From contig JAAEAF010000281.1 in the NCBI GenBank assembly GCA_011037195.1, positions 62,001 through 126,000 of the forward strand: a stretch of DNA of 64,000 nt. The letters run 5' to 3'. Made by a program: the position numbers and the translations under genes. How positions within the stretch are numbered: position 1 is the first letter of the stretch; each line of letters opens with the position of its first letter. Below the pieces are notes generated by a model. That model did not search any database. It saw nothing but the letters and a program-made list of their open reading frames with translations, and was not told where the DNA came from. This DNA is from Triatoma infestans (lineage: Eukaryota > Arthropoda > Insecta > Hemiptera > Reduviidae). Shown here piece after piece: positions 1 to 8,991 of the stretch.

Positions 1-1309
1 GAATTAAATTGCAAAAGAATTATGACTTTTAAAAGCTACATATTACCCATCCTTTCGTGTTTTCAAACTACTATTGCTTTCAGTTCGTCTAACTATTGAA
101 ATCCTTTCAGCATCATAAAACCTATTGGAAAATAACCTGATAGCTGTGTACTGTTATATTTTTCCTATACAAAGGGGTGCGGGGCGTGATGGTATCATCT
201 ATGTGTCAGTAGTTCCCATGCGAGATATACTATACACATGATTGTGACCATCTATTCTATGTTAAGAGCGAAAATTTGTGTGTGAGTGTGTGTGTTTATG
301 TAACGAATGTCCAGAGGCCATTGGGATATATACTTGATTGTCCCATTCATGAGTATTCCCTTCTATTGCGATATTGTTCGGACTATATTGTTATATTTCC
401 TAGCCTGAACGGTTTCCCATCACCTACTTCAGCAATAATATTTTATCTTTCTTCAATAATCATTATTCTACGCTACAACGGTTGCATTCTTTTTGAATTT
501 TATTAAATTATTATTAATGAATTTAATTATCATAAAGCAAATATGGTAATTATTATAATTATGTGATAATTACCAATTTAAATGCTACAAAGATAATTAT
601 AATTATAATATAATTATACTAATGAATCTTGTCGGGCAGCTTAACTATTATCCTAGGGCTATACGAACTCAATTCTAATTCAGTTATTTATCAGCCTCCG
701 CACTCCCTCGAGCACACTTTACCACAAATCAATACAACATACAAAATTTTAAGAATTTTAGGATGAGAATTATTTTCCATTTAAGCCTGCTTTTTTTACT
801 TTTTTAAAGAGCGGTATGACATCGGTAAAAATTGCGTAAAAGTGTCTTCTTTTTGTGATCATCGCCCGGCTTCGGGCGTTCGTCCATCTTCAGGATGCAT
901 TTGTCAAACAGTGTGATAACACAGATTTGCACAGAAGAAATTTAGTTGTTACACTGTCTGGTCTTTAAATGTTTTTCTTAGGGCCTAACAGGTTAGGGGG
1001 GAGAGAGGGATGGTACCTGAGTGGGAAAAACGTAATCACCACTTCACGTAATCTCCGAAGCAACGGAAATGAAACTGTGAGGTTTAGTATAACGTATACA
1101 GCTTTATAGATCCAAAAGTGTAATCTATGTAGATGTGATTGAGGTACTGAGCTAGAATATGCTGGTGGGTTCTTTAAACCCAAGTAATTACACACATCAA
1201 CTATCTCTCACACAACTTTCTCTTACTCCAGTTCTCAAAATTATAATTGACAAATTTTATAATTTGTGTACCAAATTTAATGAAATTTGTCGAAAACTGA
1301 AAAAAACTA

Positions 1310-2000
1310 TTCAGTAAAAGCGCACTTCCGGTTTACTGATTTTCTTCACACCCGGAATCTTGGCCATCTATTTATTTCTAATTAATTTCATTTGGATGAT
1401 AGAATTGTATAATCAAGTATGATACAACTTTAGGGGAAGCTGTAACCCTACCCCTCCCCTAAAAGTGCCCTTAAATGAATTTTACCAGTAATATATAAAA
1501 GTTGTAGATCTTTGAATGTTTAGTTTATATGTCAGTTTCAAGAAACTCGTCGTGGCCATTTTTGAGAAAATCGCGAAAAAGTGAAAAAAATCATTTAGTA
1601 AAGTGTTAAAACAAAAGCACTTCCGGTTTTCCGATTTTTCTCAAACTCGGAATTTCAGCATCATATTTAATTCTAATTAACATTATTTAAATGACCGAAT
1701 TGTGTAATAACCTGAAATAGCACTTTAGAGGGTAACCTAACCCCCACCCCCACCCCAGAAGGGCCCTTAAATCAATTTCCCCAGAGAAACGTTTCAAATA
1801 TAAGTTGTAGCTCCTTGTATATGTAGTTGATGTAACAAGTTTAAAGAAAATCGTTGGAGCCATTTTTGAGAAAAACGCAAACAAGTAAAAAAAAAAACTA
1901 GTAAAGTGGTACTTCCGGTGGAGGAATTTTGACAGATAAACGCACAGTCAGATGCCATGGTGATATCTAAGCGGAATATCAAGTTTCAGTTTTTACGGTT
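1310..2000 (-). repeat. ACTTCCGG dispersed repeat, imperfect tandem blocks
   Basis: Blocks of about 300 bp, starting near 1315 and 1615, each contain GCACTTCCGG, a short ATTCTAATTAA stretch, a C-rich run and TTTTTGAGAAAA. Related blocks occur at about 2640-2960, 22760-23400, 32930-33130, 44640-46170 and 50590-51010. No coding potential is seen. The family is unclassified. Confidence 0.55.
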
Positions 2001-2023
2001 TTTCGTTTTTGGCTATGCTGTTC

Positions 2024-2036
2024 ACCACACACACAC

Positions 2037-2073
<37 letters not shown>
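2024..2073. repeat. (CA)n microsatellite
   Basis: This is a nearly uninterrupted CA repeat inside the TIR element. A matching (GT)n lies at the equivalent place of the related copy near 45361-45391, so the microsatellite appears to be part of the repeat family. Confidence 0.9.
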
Positions 2074-2076
<3 letters not shown>

Positions 2077-2372
2077 GAGTAAGAGAAGTAAAAATGTAAT
2101 CTATGGAGATGTGATTGAGGTACTGAGCTAGAATTTGCTGTGATGGTATCGTTAAACCCAAGTAATTACACACATCAACTATCTCTGCAGCCTCTGTATG
2201 TATGCACTGAGATGCCACTGTGATGTCCCCTCCCCCCTCATAACCTAGTTAGGCCCAAACAAAAACATTTAAAGACCAGTTAGTATAAGGACTAAAATTT
2301 CTCTGTGCAAATCTATGTTATCACACTGTTTGACAAATGCATCCTGATGATGGGCGAACGCCCACTAAAAGA

Positions 2373-3434
2373 CCACTAAAAGAAATAGGCTATCACGGAA
2401 AATATCTCCGATGCTTTCCAGCTCTGCTGAACTAACCACAAAATGTCACTGTACATTTCACAGCAATAAAACTGGATGCTTGAATTTAGATATATAAGAT
2501 TTTTCAACACATTAGAAAATATCTAGTGGTACACCGAAAATTGTACGAAAGGTTGAAAAAGTTGCTCACAGACGGATTTGAGCTATCAAAATAATGGGAT
2601 GTATTTAAAAATAAATAAAAAAATCTGGTGTGAAACACTCACGCAATTTTCTCTTACTGAAGTTGATCAAAAATTGTAATTGATAATTTTTATCAACTTA
2701 TAATTTTCACTAAATGTTTGTCTACAGTTTTATAACAATCTAAACTTAATAAAATGACTTATTTGAGGAAAGTATAACCTCCTCCCGTCCACCAAAAGTT
2801 AAATGAATTTTTCCGGGGAAATGTTTCAATAATAAATTTATCTCATTATGTATGTGTAGTAGTGTAATGTTTAAAGAAAATCTTTTGAGCCATTTTTGAG
2901 AAAAACACAAAAAAAAAAAAACTGAAAAAGAAAACCCTCATTAAAGTTGCAATCTCGGTTGATGGATTTTCTATCGTTCAACTTGTGGGTTTTTCTAAGT
3001 AGACGATTTTTATTCTAATAACGATTAGCCGAGATGTGCCAGAAAGCTAGCACGTGACAATATTATAAATTTTATTTTATTAAATTAATGCTTAACTTTA
3101 TACGAACATGTACAACAACTAAACCACAATTCGAAATAAAATTCGAAAAACTCTGAAACAGAATGTCGTATTTGCATTTAAAAGTCTAGGTATTACATTT
3201 AATTAACCAAAATATTTTGTAAAAATCTATCTCAATTAAAAGTTAAAACATAGAAATGTCTGCTTAGTAAGATGTCATCAAGAGAGTTCTGTAGCGATCA
3301 CCAATATCATTTCTGTGTTAAACCACTTATTTTTGTTTGATCTTACTTGAATATTATTTTGAGGGAGATGACGACGCCCGTAAGAACCTAACGTTTCTAA
3401 AATAAATGCATATTAGTAAAATATCAAAAATAAA
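2373..3434. other. Non-coding stretch with one ACTTCCGG-family fragment
   Basis: This holds a degraded copy of the ACTTCCGG repeat at about 2640-2960. The rest is A+T-rich sequence with short ORFs that resemble nothing I recognise. Confidence 0.5.
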
Positions 3435-3508
3435 AGGGCTGTTAGTGCAATGGTTATGATCATGGATTTCTAATCCAGGAAGGTCCCCAATTCGAGTTTC
3501 GCATGTAA
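3435..3508 (+). repeat. Arg(TCT)-like tRNA-derived sequence
   Basis: A box A (TAGTGCAATGG) and an anticodon arm GGATTTCTAATCC with TCT in the anticodon position resemble tRNA-Arg. The box B region (AATTCGAG) is degraded and the acceptor stem does not close, so a SINE head or tRNA pseudogene is likelier than a working tRNA. It ends about 50 bp before the Polinton insertion site. Confidence 0.5.
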
Positions 3509-3557
3509 CTCCTAAATTTTATATTTGTTTAAAAAATATTAATGGTAAAATAGATGC

Positions 3558-3563
3558 TTCCGG
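3558..3563. repeat. Polinton target-site duplication, left
   Basis: TTCCGG lies directly before the first base of the left terminal repeat and is repeated exactly at 18726-18731. Six-base duplications are the usual signature of Polinton integrase. Confidence 0.95.
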
Positions 3564-3618
3564 AGTAGAGGGGAAATGCCGATTCTGGGCCACTTTTTTT
3601 TTCAAAATGGCGGCCATC

Positions 3619-3771
3619 ATCGAACTGGATGACACCCACTTACCCCCACCCCTCTCCCACTGACCAATCATCGAACTGGATGACACCCACTTACCCCCAC
3701 CCCTATTCCAACGACCAATCATCGAACTGGATGAGCATTTAGGCCACGCCCACTTACCTTCCACCCCTTTC
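3619..3771. repeat. 51-bp subterminal repeats, three copies
   Basis: ATCGAACTGGATG starts at 3619, 3670 and 3721, an exact 51-bp period, followed by looser copies to about 4130 (ATCGAACTCGACGAGC and similar). These G+C-rich, C-stretch-bearing repeats contrast with the A+T-rich surroundings. They may bind the integrase or terminal protein, but nothing in the sequence shows that. Confidence 0.9.
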
Positions 3772-4314
3772 TTCCTAACCAATCATCGAACACTACGAGC
3801 TTCTAAGCCACGCCTATTTACCCCCACCCCTCTCTATCGGCCAATCATAGAACTCGACGAGCCCTTAGACCACGCCCACTTACCCCCCACCACTTCCATT
3901 ATCGATCTGGACGAGCACGTAGGCCACGCCTATTTACCCCCACCCCTATTCCAAACACCAATCATCGAACTGGACGAGCACTTGAGCCAGCCCCCTCCCC
4001 ACCCCTCCCACTGACAATCATCGAACTCGACGAGCTCTTTAGCCTCGCCCACTTATCCCCTCCCCTTAACTTATCATCCATATCGATGACTCCATTTTCT
4101 TTCCACCCCACTTCTTAACTTATCGTCCAATCCGATGGCCGGATTTTCTCCCCTCCCCACTCCTGAATGTATCATCCAATCCGATGACTCCATTTTCTTT
4201 TCACCTCCATGGTCAATCCATCCCCATAACAAGATGGCGGAACCTAACACCGTAACACACCACCCCTCTCCTGACTCTAGGCTGGAGGGGTATTTTTTAT
4301 TTTTATTTTATGTG

Positions 4315-4400
4315 AAAAAACTTGTCTTACCTGCGATTCGATCCTACAATCTATAGGTTGGGAGTCGCATCACCCTAACCACTCGGCCATAGTAGTCCTC
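4315..4400 (-). ncRNA. tRNA-like Pol III cassette L1 in Polinton repeat
   Basis: Read on the minus strand it has box A TGGCCGAGTGG (4389-4379), box B GGATCGAATCG (4344-4334) and then a T6 run (4320-4315), the usual order and spacing of a type 2 Pol III gene. Box A equals that of tRNA-Ser-type genes. The anticodon and T stems pair poorly by eye, so a functional tRNA is unlikely. Its mirror copy is at 17806-17891. Transcription is inferred, not shown. Confidence 0.6.
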
Positions 4401-4505
4401 TCGCTAGCTGTAGTTATCAACGTACACTTCTATTCTTAACTTCCCCACCCCTTGCCATCATCACCTTACTCTGGGCGAGAGGGGAATTATTTTTTATAAT
4501 ATATG

Positions 4506-4590
4506 AAAAAACTTGTGTTACCTACGATTCGATCCTACAATCATTAGGTTGAAAGTCCATCACCATAACCAGTCGGCCACAATGGTCCTC
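4506..4590 (-). ncRNA. tRNA-like Pol III cassette L2 in Polinton repeat
   Basis: This is the second unit of a tandem pair with a period of about 190 bp. It has box A TGGCCGACTGG, box B GGATCGAATCG and a T6 terminator (4511-4506). TTC takes the place of the anticodon. Like L1 it is preceded by AGCTAGCGAGAGGA, which shows the whole cassette was duplicated. Its mirror copy is at 17616-17700. Confidence 0.6.
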
Positions 4591-4928
4591 TCGCTAGCTA
4601 TAATTTTCAACGTACACTTAACCTCGGCACTATCATAATTTTATTTCCGCTCAATCCACTCACAAAAATATTAAATAAAATAAAAAAAATATGGCGGAGA
4701 TGCATTCAACTGTCACACATAATAATAATAAAGAAATTCACAAAAACATAAAAAACAATATGGCGGACCGAAATGTAACTTTCATCACACAATCAAAATA
4801 ATAAAAAGATTGACTTACCCCTTCCAGCTCCTTGCTGCTGCTGATATTAACACGACGCGCACTTACGCAGAACTGAACTACATTCGACAATACAATGTAC
4901 TATAGTAACGTTTATCCCCACTCCCCTA

Positions 4929-5275
4929 TGACGTCATTGCTAATTGGGGCATGCGCATCTCTGCCGCCGCCTTATAGATTACAAATATTGATTTTATTAT
5001 ATTGTATAACAAAAACCACTGCCTTTTCAATACATTATTCGTATGACGTCACACAGCAATAGTATTGCCAGTGCCTTATTTATTACCACTGCCTTCTAGA
5101 CAAATCCCCCATTCAGATAACGTCACACACTATAGTGTTTCCTTGCCAATCGCAATATATCGATTACAAATATCGATTATCCATATCAATTAATATCGAT
5201 TTTATGAATATAATTTATTAATAAAAAAAACTAACAAAACCACTGCCTTTTCAATATATTATTCGTGTGACGTCA
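4929..5275. promoter_or_regulatory. Three TGACGTCA (CRE/ATF-type) sites, left arm
   Basis: The perfect palindrome TGACGTCA, the consensus for CREB/ATF bZIP factors, occurs at 4929-4936, 5044-5051 and 5268-5275. The mirror arm has the matching three. A given 8-mer is expected about once per 65 kb in random sequence. Binding is inferred from the motif alone. Confidence 0.55.
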
Positions 5276-5448
5276 CAGCCAATAGCATTGCCACTGTCTT
5301 ATTTATTACCACTGCCTTCTAGACAAATCCCCCATTCAGATAACGTCACACAACCTATAGTGTACCACTGTCAATCGCAATATATCGATTGCATATATTG
5401 ATAAATATCGATCTTATAAATAAAATTTATTAATAAGAAAAACACTAT
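5012..5448. repeat. Tandem unit of about 220 bp in left arm, two copies
   Basis: AAAACCACTGCCTTTTCAAT starts at 5012 and 5236. Each copy continues through a TGACGTCA site, CACTGCCTTCTAGACAAATC, GATAACGTCACAC and clustered ATCGAT palindromes. The mirror copies in the right arm lie at about 16784-17200. Confidence 0.85.
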
Positions 5449-5587
5449 CTATTACTTCTACCATAACAGGTTAGTTATTGCATCACCTTTTGAAATTAAA
5501 CTTTGTACTAATAAAAAATATATATATCTATTCTTACCTTAATCACTTTGTATTCTTTTGTTTATTGAACTTCAAAACAACATATAT

Positions 5588-5970
5588 CTTGCCTGTCCGA
5601 ACATGTTAGTTATTTATTAAGAAAAATACAAAGAAACTACACTGAGTCATCCAGGAAATGATTTATAATATTTAATCCTATTATTTAAAAATACAACTTT
5701 GTACTCATTACCTTTCTTGCCTGTTCGGACATGTTACCACAGGTCTTCTTAGCATGTTTTGTAATGCTTAATCCTATTATATAAAAATTAAACTTTGTAC
5801 TCATTACCTTTCTTGCCTGAACGGACATGTTACCACAGGTCTTATTAACATGTTTTGTAATGCTTAATCCTATTATTTAAAAATACAACTTTGTACTCAT
5901 TACCTTTCTTGCCTGTCCGGACATGTTACCACAGGTCTTATTAACATGTTTAGTAATACTTAATCCTATT
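5588..5970. repeat. Palindrome-bearing tandem units, left arm inner end
   Basis: Four units, about 95 bp apart for the inner three, each carry CTTGCCTG followed by TGTCCGGACA or a one- or two-base variant and then ATGTTA, at about 5588, 5717, 5812 and 5909. The perfect palindrome is in the innermost unit. They mark the inner boundary of the inverted repeat. The right arm has three (about 16375, 16471 and 16594). Confidence 0.85.
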
Positions 5971-5973
5971 ATG

Positions 5974-6383
5974 AAAAAGATTTGTATATACAATGAGTCA
6001 TCATGCATGTCTCAACAAGCATCGGCCTGCATTTATTTTTCATAGTTTCTATATTAATTTTGTTTAGCCCTCTTTGTTCAGCATTCGCTTTAAGCTTTCT
6101 CACCACGTCAAGGTGGGGGTAATCGAGAAAGTTTTATAATAAAATAAAATATAAGGAAATTAATAAAAACAAAATAAAATATTTTTTTTACTCATTTATT
6201 GAAACATAATGCAAAATATTTACAGAAAAAAAACAGAAAACAAACTTCAAATTTAAAATAAAAATTAACTTCTTCTTAATACAAAATACAACTTAGGAAA
6301 ATACAAGTAGACAGAGAAATGTTCACTATCGAATTTAATTTTCTAGGGTTTGCCTTAATACACATTCAAACATTGTACAATCC
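5974..6383. other. A+T-rich spacer and 3' end of the Polinton gene block
   Basis: No ORF of note is present. A minus-strand AATAAA lies at about 6193-6198 and could end the transcript of the last minus-strand gene. Confidence 0.4.
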
Positions 6384-6506
6384 ATTCAAGGTTTACGGGC
6401 TTTTTACACCTCGCCAGTGACCAGCAGTCAGGTTTACGGATATTTCTACCACTCCAGTGACCGACATTCAAGGTTTGCGGGCAATTTAATGCATCGCCAG
6501 TGACCA
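6384..6506. repeat. 41-bp tandem repeat, three copies
   Basis: GGTTT(A/G)CGG recurs at 6390, 6431 and 6472, and CCAGTGACC closes each unit, an exact 41-bp period. Since 41 is not a multiple of three, the overlapping 66-codon minus-strand ORF does not encode a repeated peptide and is probably fortuitous. Confidence 0.85.
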
Positions 6507-6626
6507 CATTCATACACACATCAAGGCAAAAATATTTCTGTATCATTCCAACCAAACTTACTGTTCAGCCAGTTGTTAATGACTTGAATTCGATACTGCG
6601 TACATTTCTCTCTACATGTGTTATGT

Positions 6627-7031
6627 TTAATTGCCTTTTTCTACTGCTTGAAGTGAATCAATTTTCGGACAACCATAATCTTCCAAGTTGATTACACAAC
6701 CATTGTACAAATTTTGCAAGAGAAATCTTTTCTTATCATAACCCTTAACAAATACAAATTTATAGTTACAATCAATACATTTGAAAATATCTCTAATCAC
6801 TTCATATTCAACTTCCCCATCATTCCATCTAATTTTATGATAATAATTTTCTAACCAATAATTAGTTCTTCTACTTTTATCTGTTTGTTTATGTTGTATT
6901 GGCGGTTTGAATATCCAGTGCCGAACAGTTTGATAGTTGTAATCAAAAAGTGATAGCTCTTTAACAATATAACCTCCTACACCATCCACAAAGCACTGGA
7001 AGTCAGCAATCAGTATGCCTGTCTGAGCCAT
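6627..7031 (-). CDS. Polinton 134-aa protein of unknown function
   Basis: The ATG at 7031 is preferred over an upstream GTG because it follows a TATA box (7067) and a TCAGT initiator (7043-7039). The protein has GILIADFQCF near its start and a basic, aromatic-rich middle (HWIFKPP, NYWLENYYHK) with one C-x2-C pair (CIDC). My impression is that similar proteins occur at this end of arthropod Polintons. The start loosely recalls an RNase H-fold exonuclease motif, but D-x-Q replaces the expected D-x-E and no further catalytic residues are clear, so no function is assigned. Confidence 0.6.
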   Translation of the reverse strand: MAQTGILIADFQCFVDGVGGYIVKELSLFDYNYQTVRHWIFKPPIQHKQTDKSRRTNYWLENYYHKIRWNDGEVEYEVIRDIFKCIDCNYKFVFVKGYDKKRFLLQNLYNGCVINLEDYGCPKIDSLQAVEKGN

Positions 7032-7060
7032 ACTAAACACTGAGCCAACAATTCACATCT

Positions 7061-7070
7061 TTTTATACCA
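7061..7070 (-). promoter_or_regulatory. TATA box for the 134-aa gene
   Basis: TGGTATAAAA on the minus strand lies 26 nt before the A of a TCAGT initiator (A at 7041). The start codon follows the initiator by 10 nt. The box sits at the very end of the capsid gene. Confidence 0.65.
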
Positions 7071-8295
7071 TACGGCGTACAATGCCAGTTAGAGGGTTAT
7101 ATTCTACCACCCTATCATGTATAATAAGACAATATGCAGTTGTGTTGGCCGGGAATGGATTTTTTGATTCAAATTCTAATCTTACATCAACTGGACCCGT
7201 TTTGATAGATTCAGACTGTTTAGAACAATCTATTACAATTAAGGGTGTTTTCTCTTTAAAATTTCGCCAGGAAGTTAGAGGTTTCTTCTGTTCTCCATAA
7301 TATGACATTTGAAAAGAAGCGTACATGTGATACAATAGTGCATAACGATTAGCTGAGAAATCTATGTTCAAATCATCGTATGGGAAAGCTTTACAATTTA
7401 AATAAAGTTTTACATTTGACACGTTACAATGGTCAAAATGGCTAGCATTGCTTTCCACATTATTTGCTCGTTCAGTTTGAAAAGCTAAAATGAGGTAGCG
7501 TGGCTTTTCCAGCTGACTTGATGTTTTCACCGACCAGATTTGTCTTTAAGTTGCCGGCAATAGTGGATAATCATAGAGTTCCCAGCTTCTAAAACTTAGT
7601 GAAAATACCTTTTCAGATTTGAGATGACGCATAAGAGCTAATCTCTGATGTTCGTTGACGGTGACATAGGGCAGCTTCCAGCATAGTTTCACCAATTCTA
7701 TTTTACAGTTTTCCACCGCATCTTCAGCTCTCTGTCGGTTGAATTTGTAAGCGTTTCCATCTTGTCTGCTTCGAACGAGTATCAATTCTTGTTTAACATT
7801 GATCACAATCTTCTGATAGTCTTCACAAAATCCCAGTAGTGATGATAGAGGAATGCATAAATTAAAGTATCCCTCATTTGAAGTGATGTTCAGTGTATCA
7901 CTCTGAGGATAGCACCAGCCCCAGTTTTCTATGTATTGACAGCCGTCCTTAAGTGAAACCAATCCTTTAAGTGTGCAAGCAATTCCTGGATTTCTTACAC
8001 GATCTATTTCAACGCCACTCAGTTCATATCTTATTTCATCAAATAGAAATGCAAATGCATTATTGGTTAATTTTGAGGAATTTGGTATTGCTGAGCCGTC
8101 TTCCTTTAAAAACCTACCCTCCAAATAGAGTAAACTTTGACTGGGCAGCGTATATAGATCTTGATGTTGTACACTTATACGTATTTCATCACCAGGCAAC
8201 AGTTTTGATGATGCATAAGGGTGATGTGAATGCAATTCTATGCATTCAATTGAATTGTCGAACAGACGTCTTTCTTCCAAATCTAGCACTTCCAT
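7063..8295 (-). pseudogene. Polinton capsid-type protein, broken by one in-frame stop
   Basis: This is one continuous frame of 410 residue positions starting at ATG 8295. It is interrupted by a single TAA at 7546-7548, after residue 249, and then runs open in the same frame to 7063. The two halves read as one late structural protein, probably the double jelly-roll major capsid protein of the particle, with short hallmark stretches such as FRSWELYDYPLLP before the break and SVKTSSQLEKPRY after it. The family assignment is firmer than the exact virion role. No TATA box precedes it. Its start overlaps the 53-aa ORF by 13 nt, so it may be read from that transcript. Without readthrough only an N-terminal fragment would be made. 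Confidence 0.8.
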
Positions 8296-8444
8296 ATTGG
8301 CGATAACACGTAGTAACCTGCCGCTTGAAGAAAACGAATATTGCTGTTGGTTAACGATGTTCTCTCGTCAACTGTTCTCACTGGAATGATGCTTTTCTTC
8401 TCTGCAGTTGTCCTTTTATTCACTCTCCTAAAGTCCAAACCCAT
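8283..8444 (-). CDS. 53-aa ORF between protease and capsid genes
   Basis: The ATG at 8444 follows a TATA box and a TCATT initiator with an 18-nt leader; the GTG farther upstream at 8471 lies before the predicted initiator. The peptide is basic at the start (FRRVNKRTTAEKK) and then has PVRTVDERTSLTNSN and a short hydrophobic end. Its last 13 nt overlap the capsid gene in another frame. A precursor-type minor virion peptide is possible from the position, but I do not recognise a family with confidence. Confidence 0.55.
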   Translation of the reverse strand: MGLDFRRVNKRTTAEKKSIIPVRTVDERTSLTNSNIRFLQAAGYYVLSPIWKC

Positions 8445-8486
8445 CGCTGTCTGGCGACCAAATGAATGCACCCAACTATAATCTTC

Positions 8487-8496
8487 CTTTTATAGC
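8487..8496 (-). promoter_or_regulatory. TATA box for the 53-aa ORF and capsid gene
   Basis: GCTATAAAAG on the minus strand (first T of TATA at 8494) lies 32 nt before the A (8462) of a TCATT initiator. It overlaps the protease stop codon region. It is the only visible core promoter for the capsid gene. Confidence 0.65.
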
Positions 8497-8951
8497 AGAT
8501 CCAGCAAGTAAAGTAAACACAGCTGTCCACAATTGTTGCTGCCCATTTTTTGATACTGCTTCCTGTTCGATGAAATGCGGCAATCTTTTAAATAGCGGAT
8601 CAGCTCAGAAGGTGGATTGGCTCCACTGCTATCGAAGAATTGAACATAATCGCCTCTCTTCTTATAGCAAACCCAGTGAGTTCCACTCCCACAACTACTA
8701 TCCAAATTAAAAATGGCTCGCTCATTTTTCCACGGTTTCATTGGAAATTCATCAATCATGAATACCCCTCTAAAATGGGGAATTTTCTTTGATTTAGCTA
8801 ATCTGAGTAGATCAAAATTACTCAGCCGCAGACGAGGTAGTCCATCCAACATTCGTTTAGCTTTACCACTCAATTTAGGAGAATTCCCACCAATCCGTTT
8901 AGGAGTAGGTATGACTCGTTTCTTCTTCTTCTTGTCTCTAGCACGTCTCAT
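8490..8951 (-). CDS. Adenain-like cysteine protease (Polinton PRO)
   Basis: A 153-aa protein that would cleave virion precursor proteins, as adenovirus protease does. The catalytic set is visible: His92 in GTHWVCY, Asp107 in QFFDSSG, Gln134 and Cys141 in SNNCGQLCL. The first 20 residues are very basic (KKKKKR) and may bind DNA. The start ATG follows a TATA box and a TCAGT initiator with an 8-nt leader. The frame is open with all catalytic residues present, so it could be active. The C terminus stops soon after the Cys helix, as expected for this compact family. Confidence 0.85.
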   Translation of the reverse strand: MRRARDKKKKKRVIPTPKRIGGNSPKLSGKAKRMLDGLPRLRLSNFDLLRLAKSKKIPHFRGVFMIDEFPMKPWKNERAIFNLDSSCGSGTHWVCYKKRGDYVQFFDSSGANPPSELIRYLKDCRISSNRKQYQKMGSNNCGQLCLLYLLDLL

Positions 8952-8956
8952 GATGA

Positions 8957-8991
8957 ACTGAATCGAAGTTAGCCTCGTCCGGCTTTATATA
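8957..8991 (-). promoter_or_regulatory. TATA and initiator for the protease gene
   Basis: On the minus strand TATATAAAG begins at 8991 and TCAGT at 8961 (A at 8959), a spacing of 32. ATG follows 8 nt later at 8951. Confidence 0.7.

Larger units (their letters stand above)
850..2372. mobile_element. Unclassified TIR element, about 1.5 kb
   Basis: The segment at about 850-1020 reappears inverted at about 2215-2372. Both arms carry the same order of motifs: GGCGTTCG, CAGGATGCATTTGTCAAAC, TGTGATAACA, and GGTCTTTAAATG beside a G-rich stretch. Inside are a direct repeat (1110-1205 and 2088-2187, sharing GATGTGATTGAGGTACTGAG) and two blocks of a dispersed repeat marked by ACTTCCGG. A CA microsatellite lies at 2024-2073. 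No transposase is visible, so this is a non-autonomous element or a composite of several. Confidence 0.6.
3564..5973. repeat. Polinton left terminal inverted repeat
   Basis: The arm matches the reverse complement of 16331-18725 throughout; identity ends just after CCTATTATG. From the tip inward it holds a G+C-rich subterminal array, two tRNA-like cassettes, TGACGTCA sites in a duplicated unit of about 220 bp, and several copies of a unit with the palindrome TGTCCGGACA. At 2,410 bp it is long for a Polinton, whose repeats are more often several hundred bases. The arms differ by whole repeat units: left has three 51-bp units where right has four, and four palindrome units where right has three. 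Confidence 0.93.

Noticed and set aside
3604..4130. CRISPR-like array
   Set aside because: Units are contiguous tandem repeats without unique spacers, in a eukaryotic transposon.
4315..4590. Functional tRNA-Ser/Gly/Glu genes in the Polinton arms
   Set aside because: Promoter boxes are good but anticodon and T stems do not pair by eye, so I call them tRNA-like only.
5588..5928. p53-type response elements in the TGTCCGGACA units
   Set aside because: One half-site is close to RRRCWWGYYY but the other has several mismatches.
6355..6555. 66-codon minus-strand ORF after the 134-aa gene
   Set aside because: It runs through a 41-bp repeat that is out of phase with codons and lacks the TATA/initiator module.
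6627..7031. DEDD exonuclease assignment for the 134-aa protein
   Set aside because: The first motif has Gln instead of Glu and the remaining acidic positions are not identifiable.
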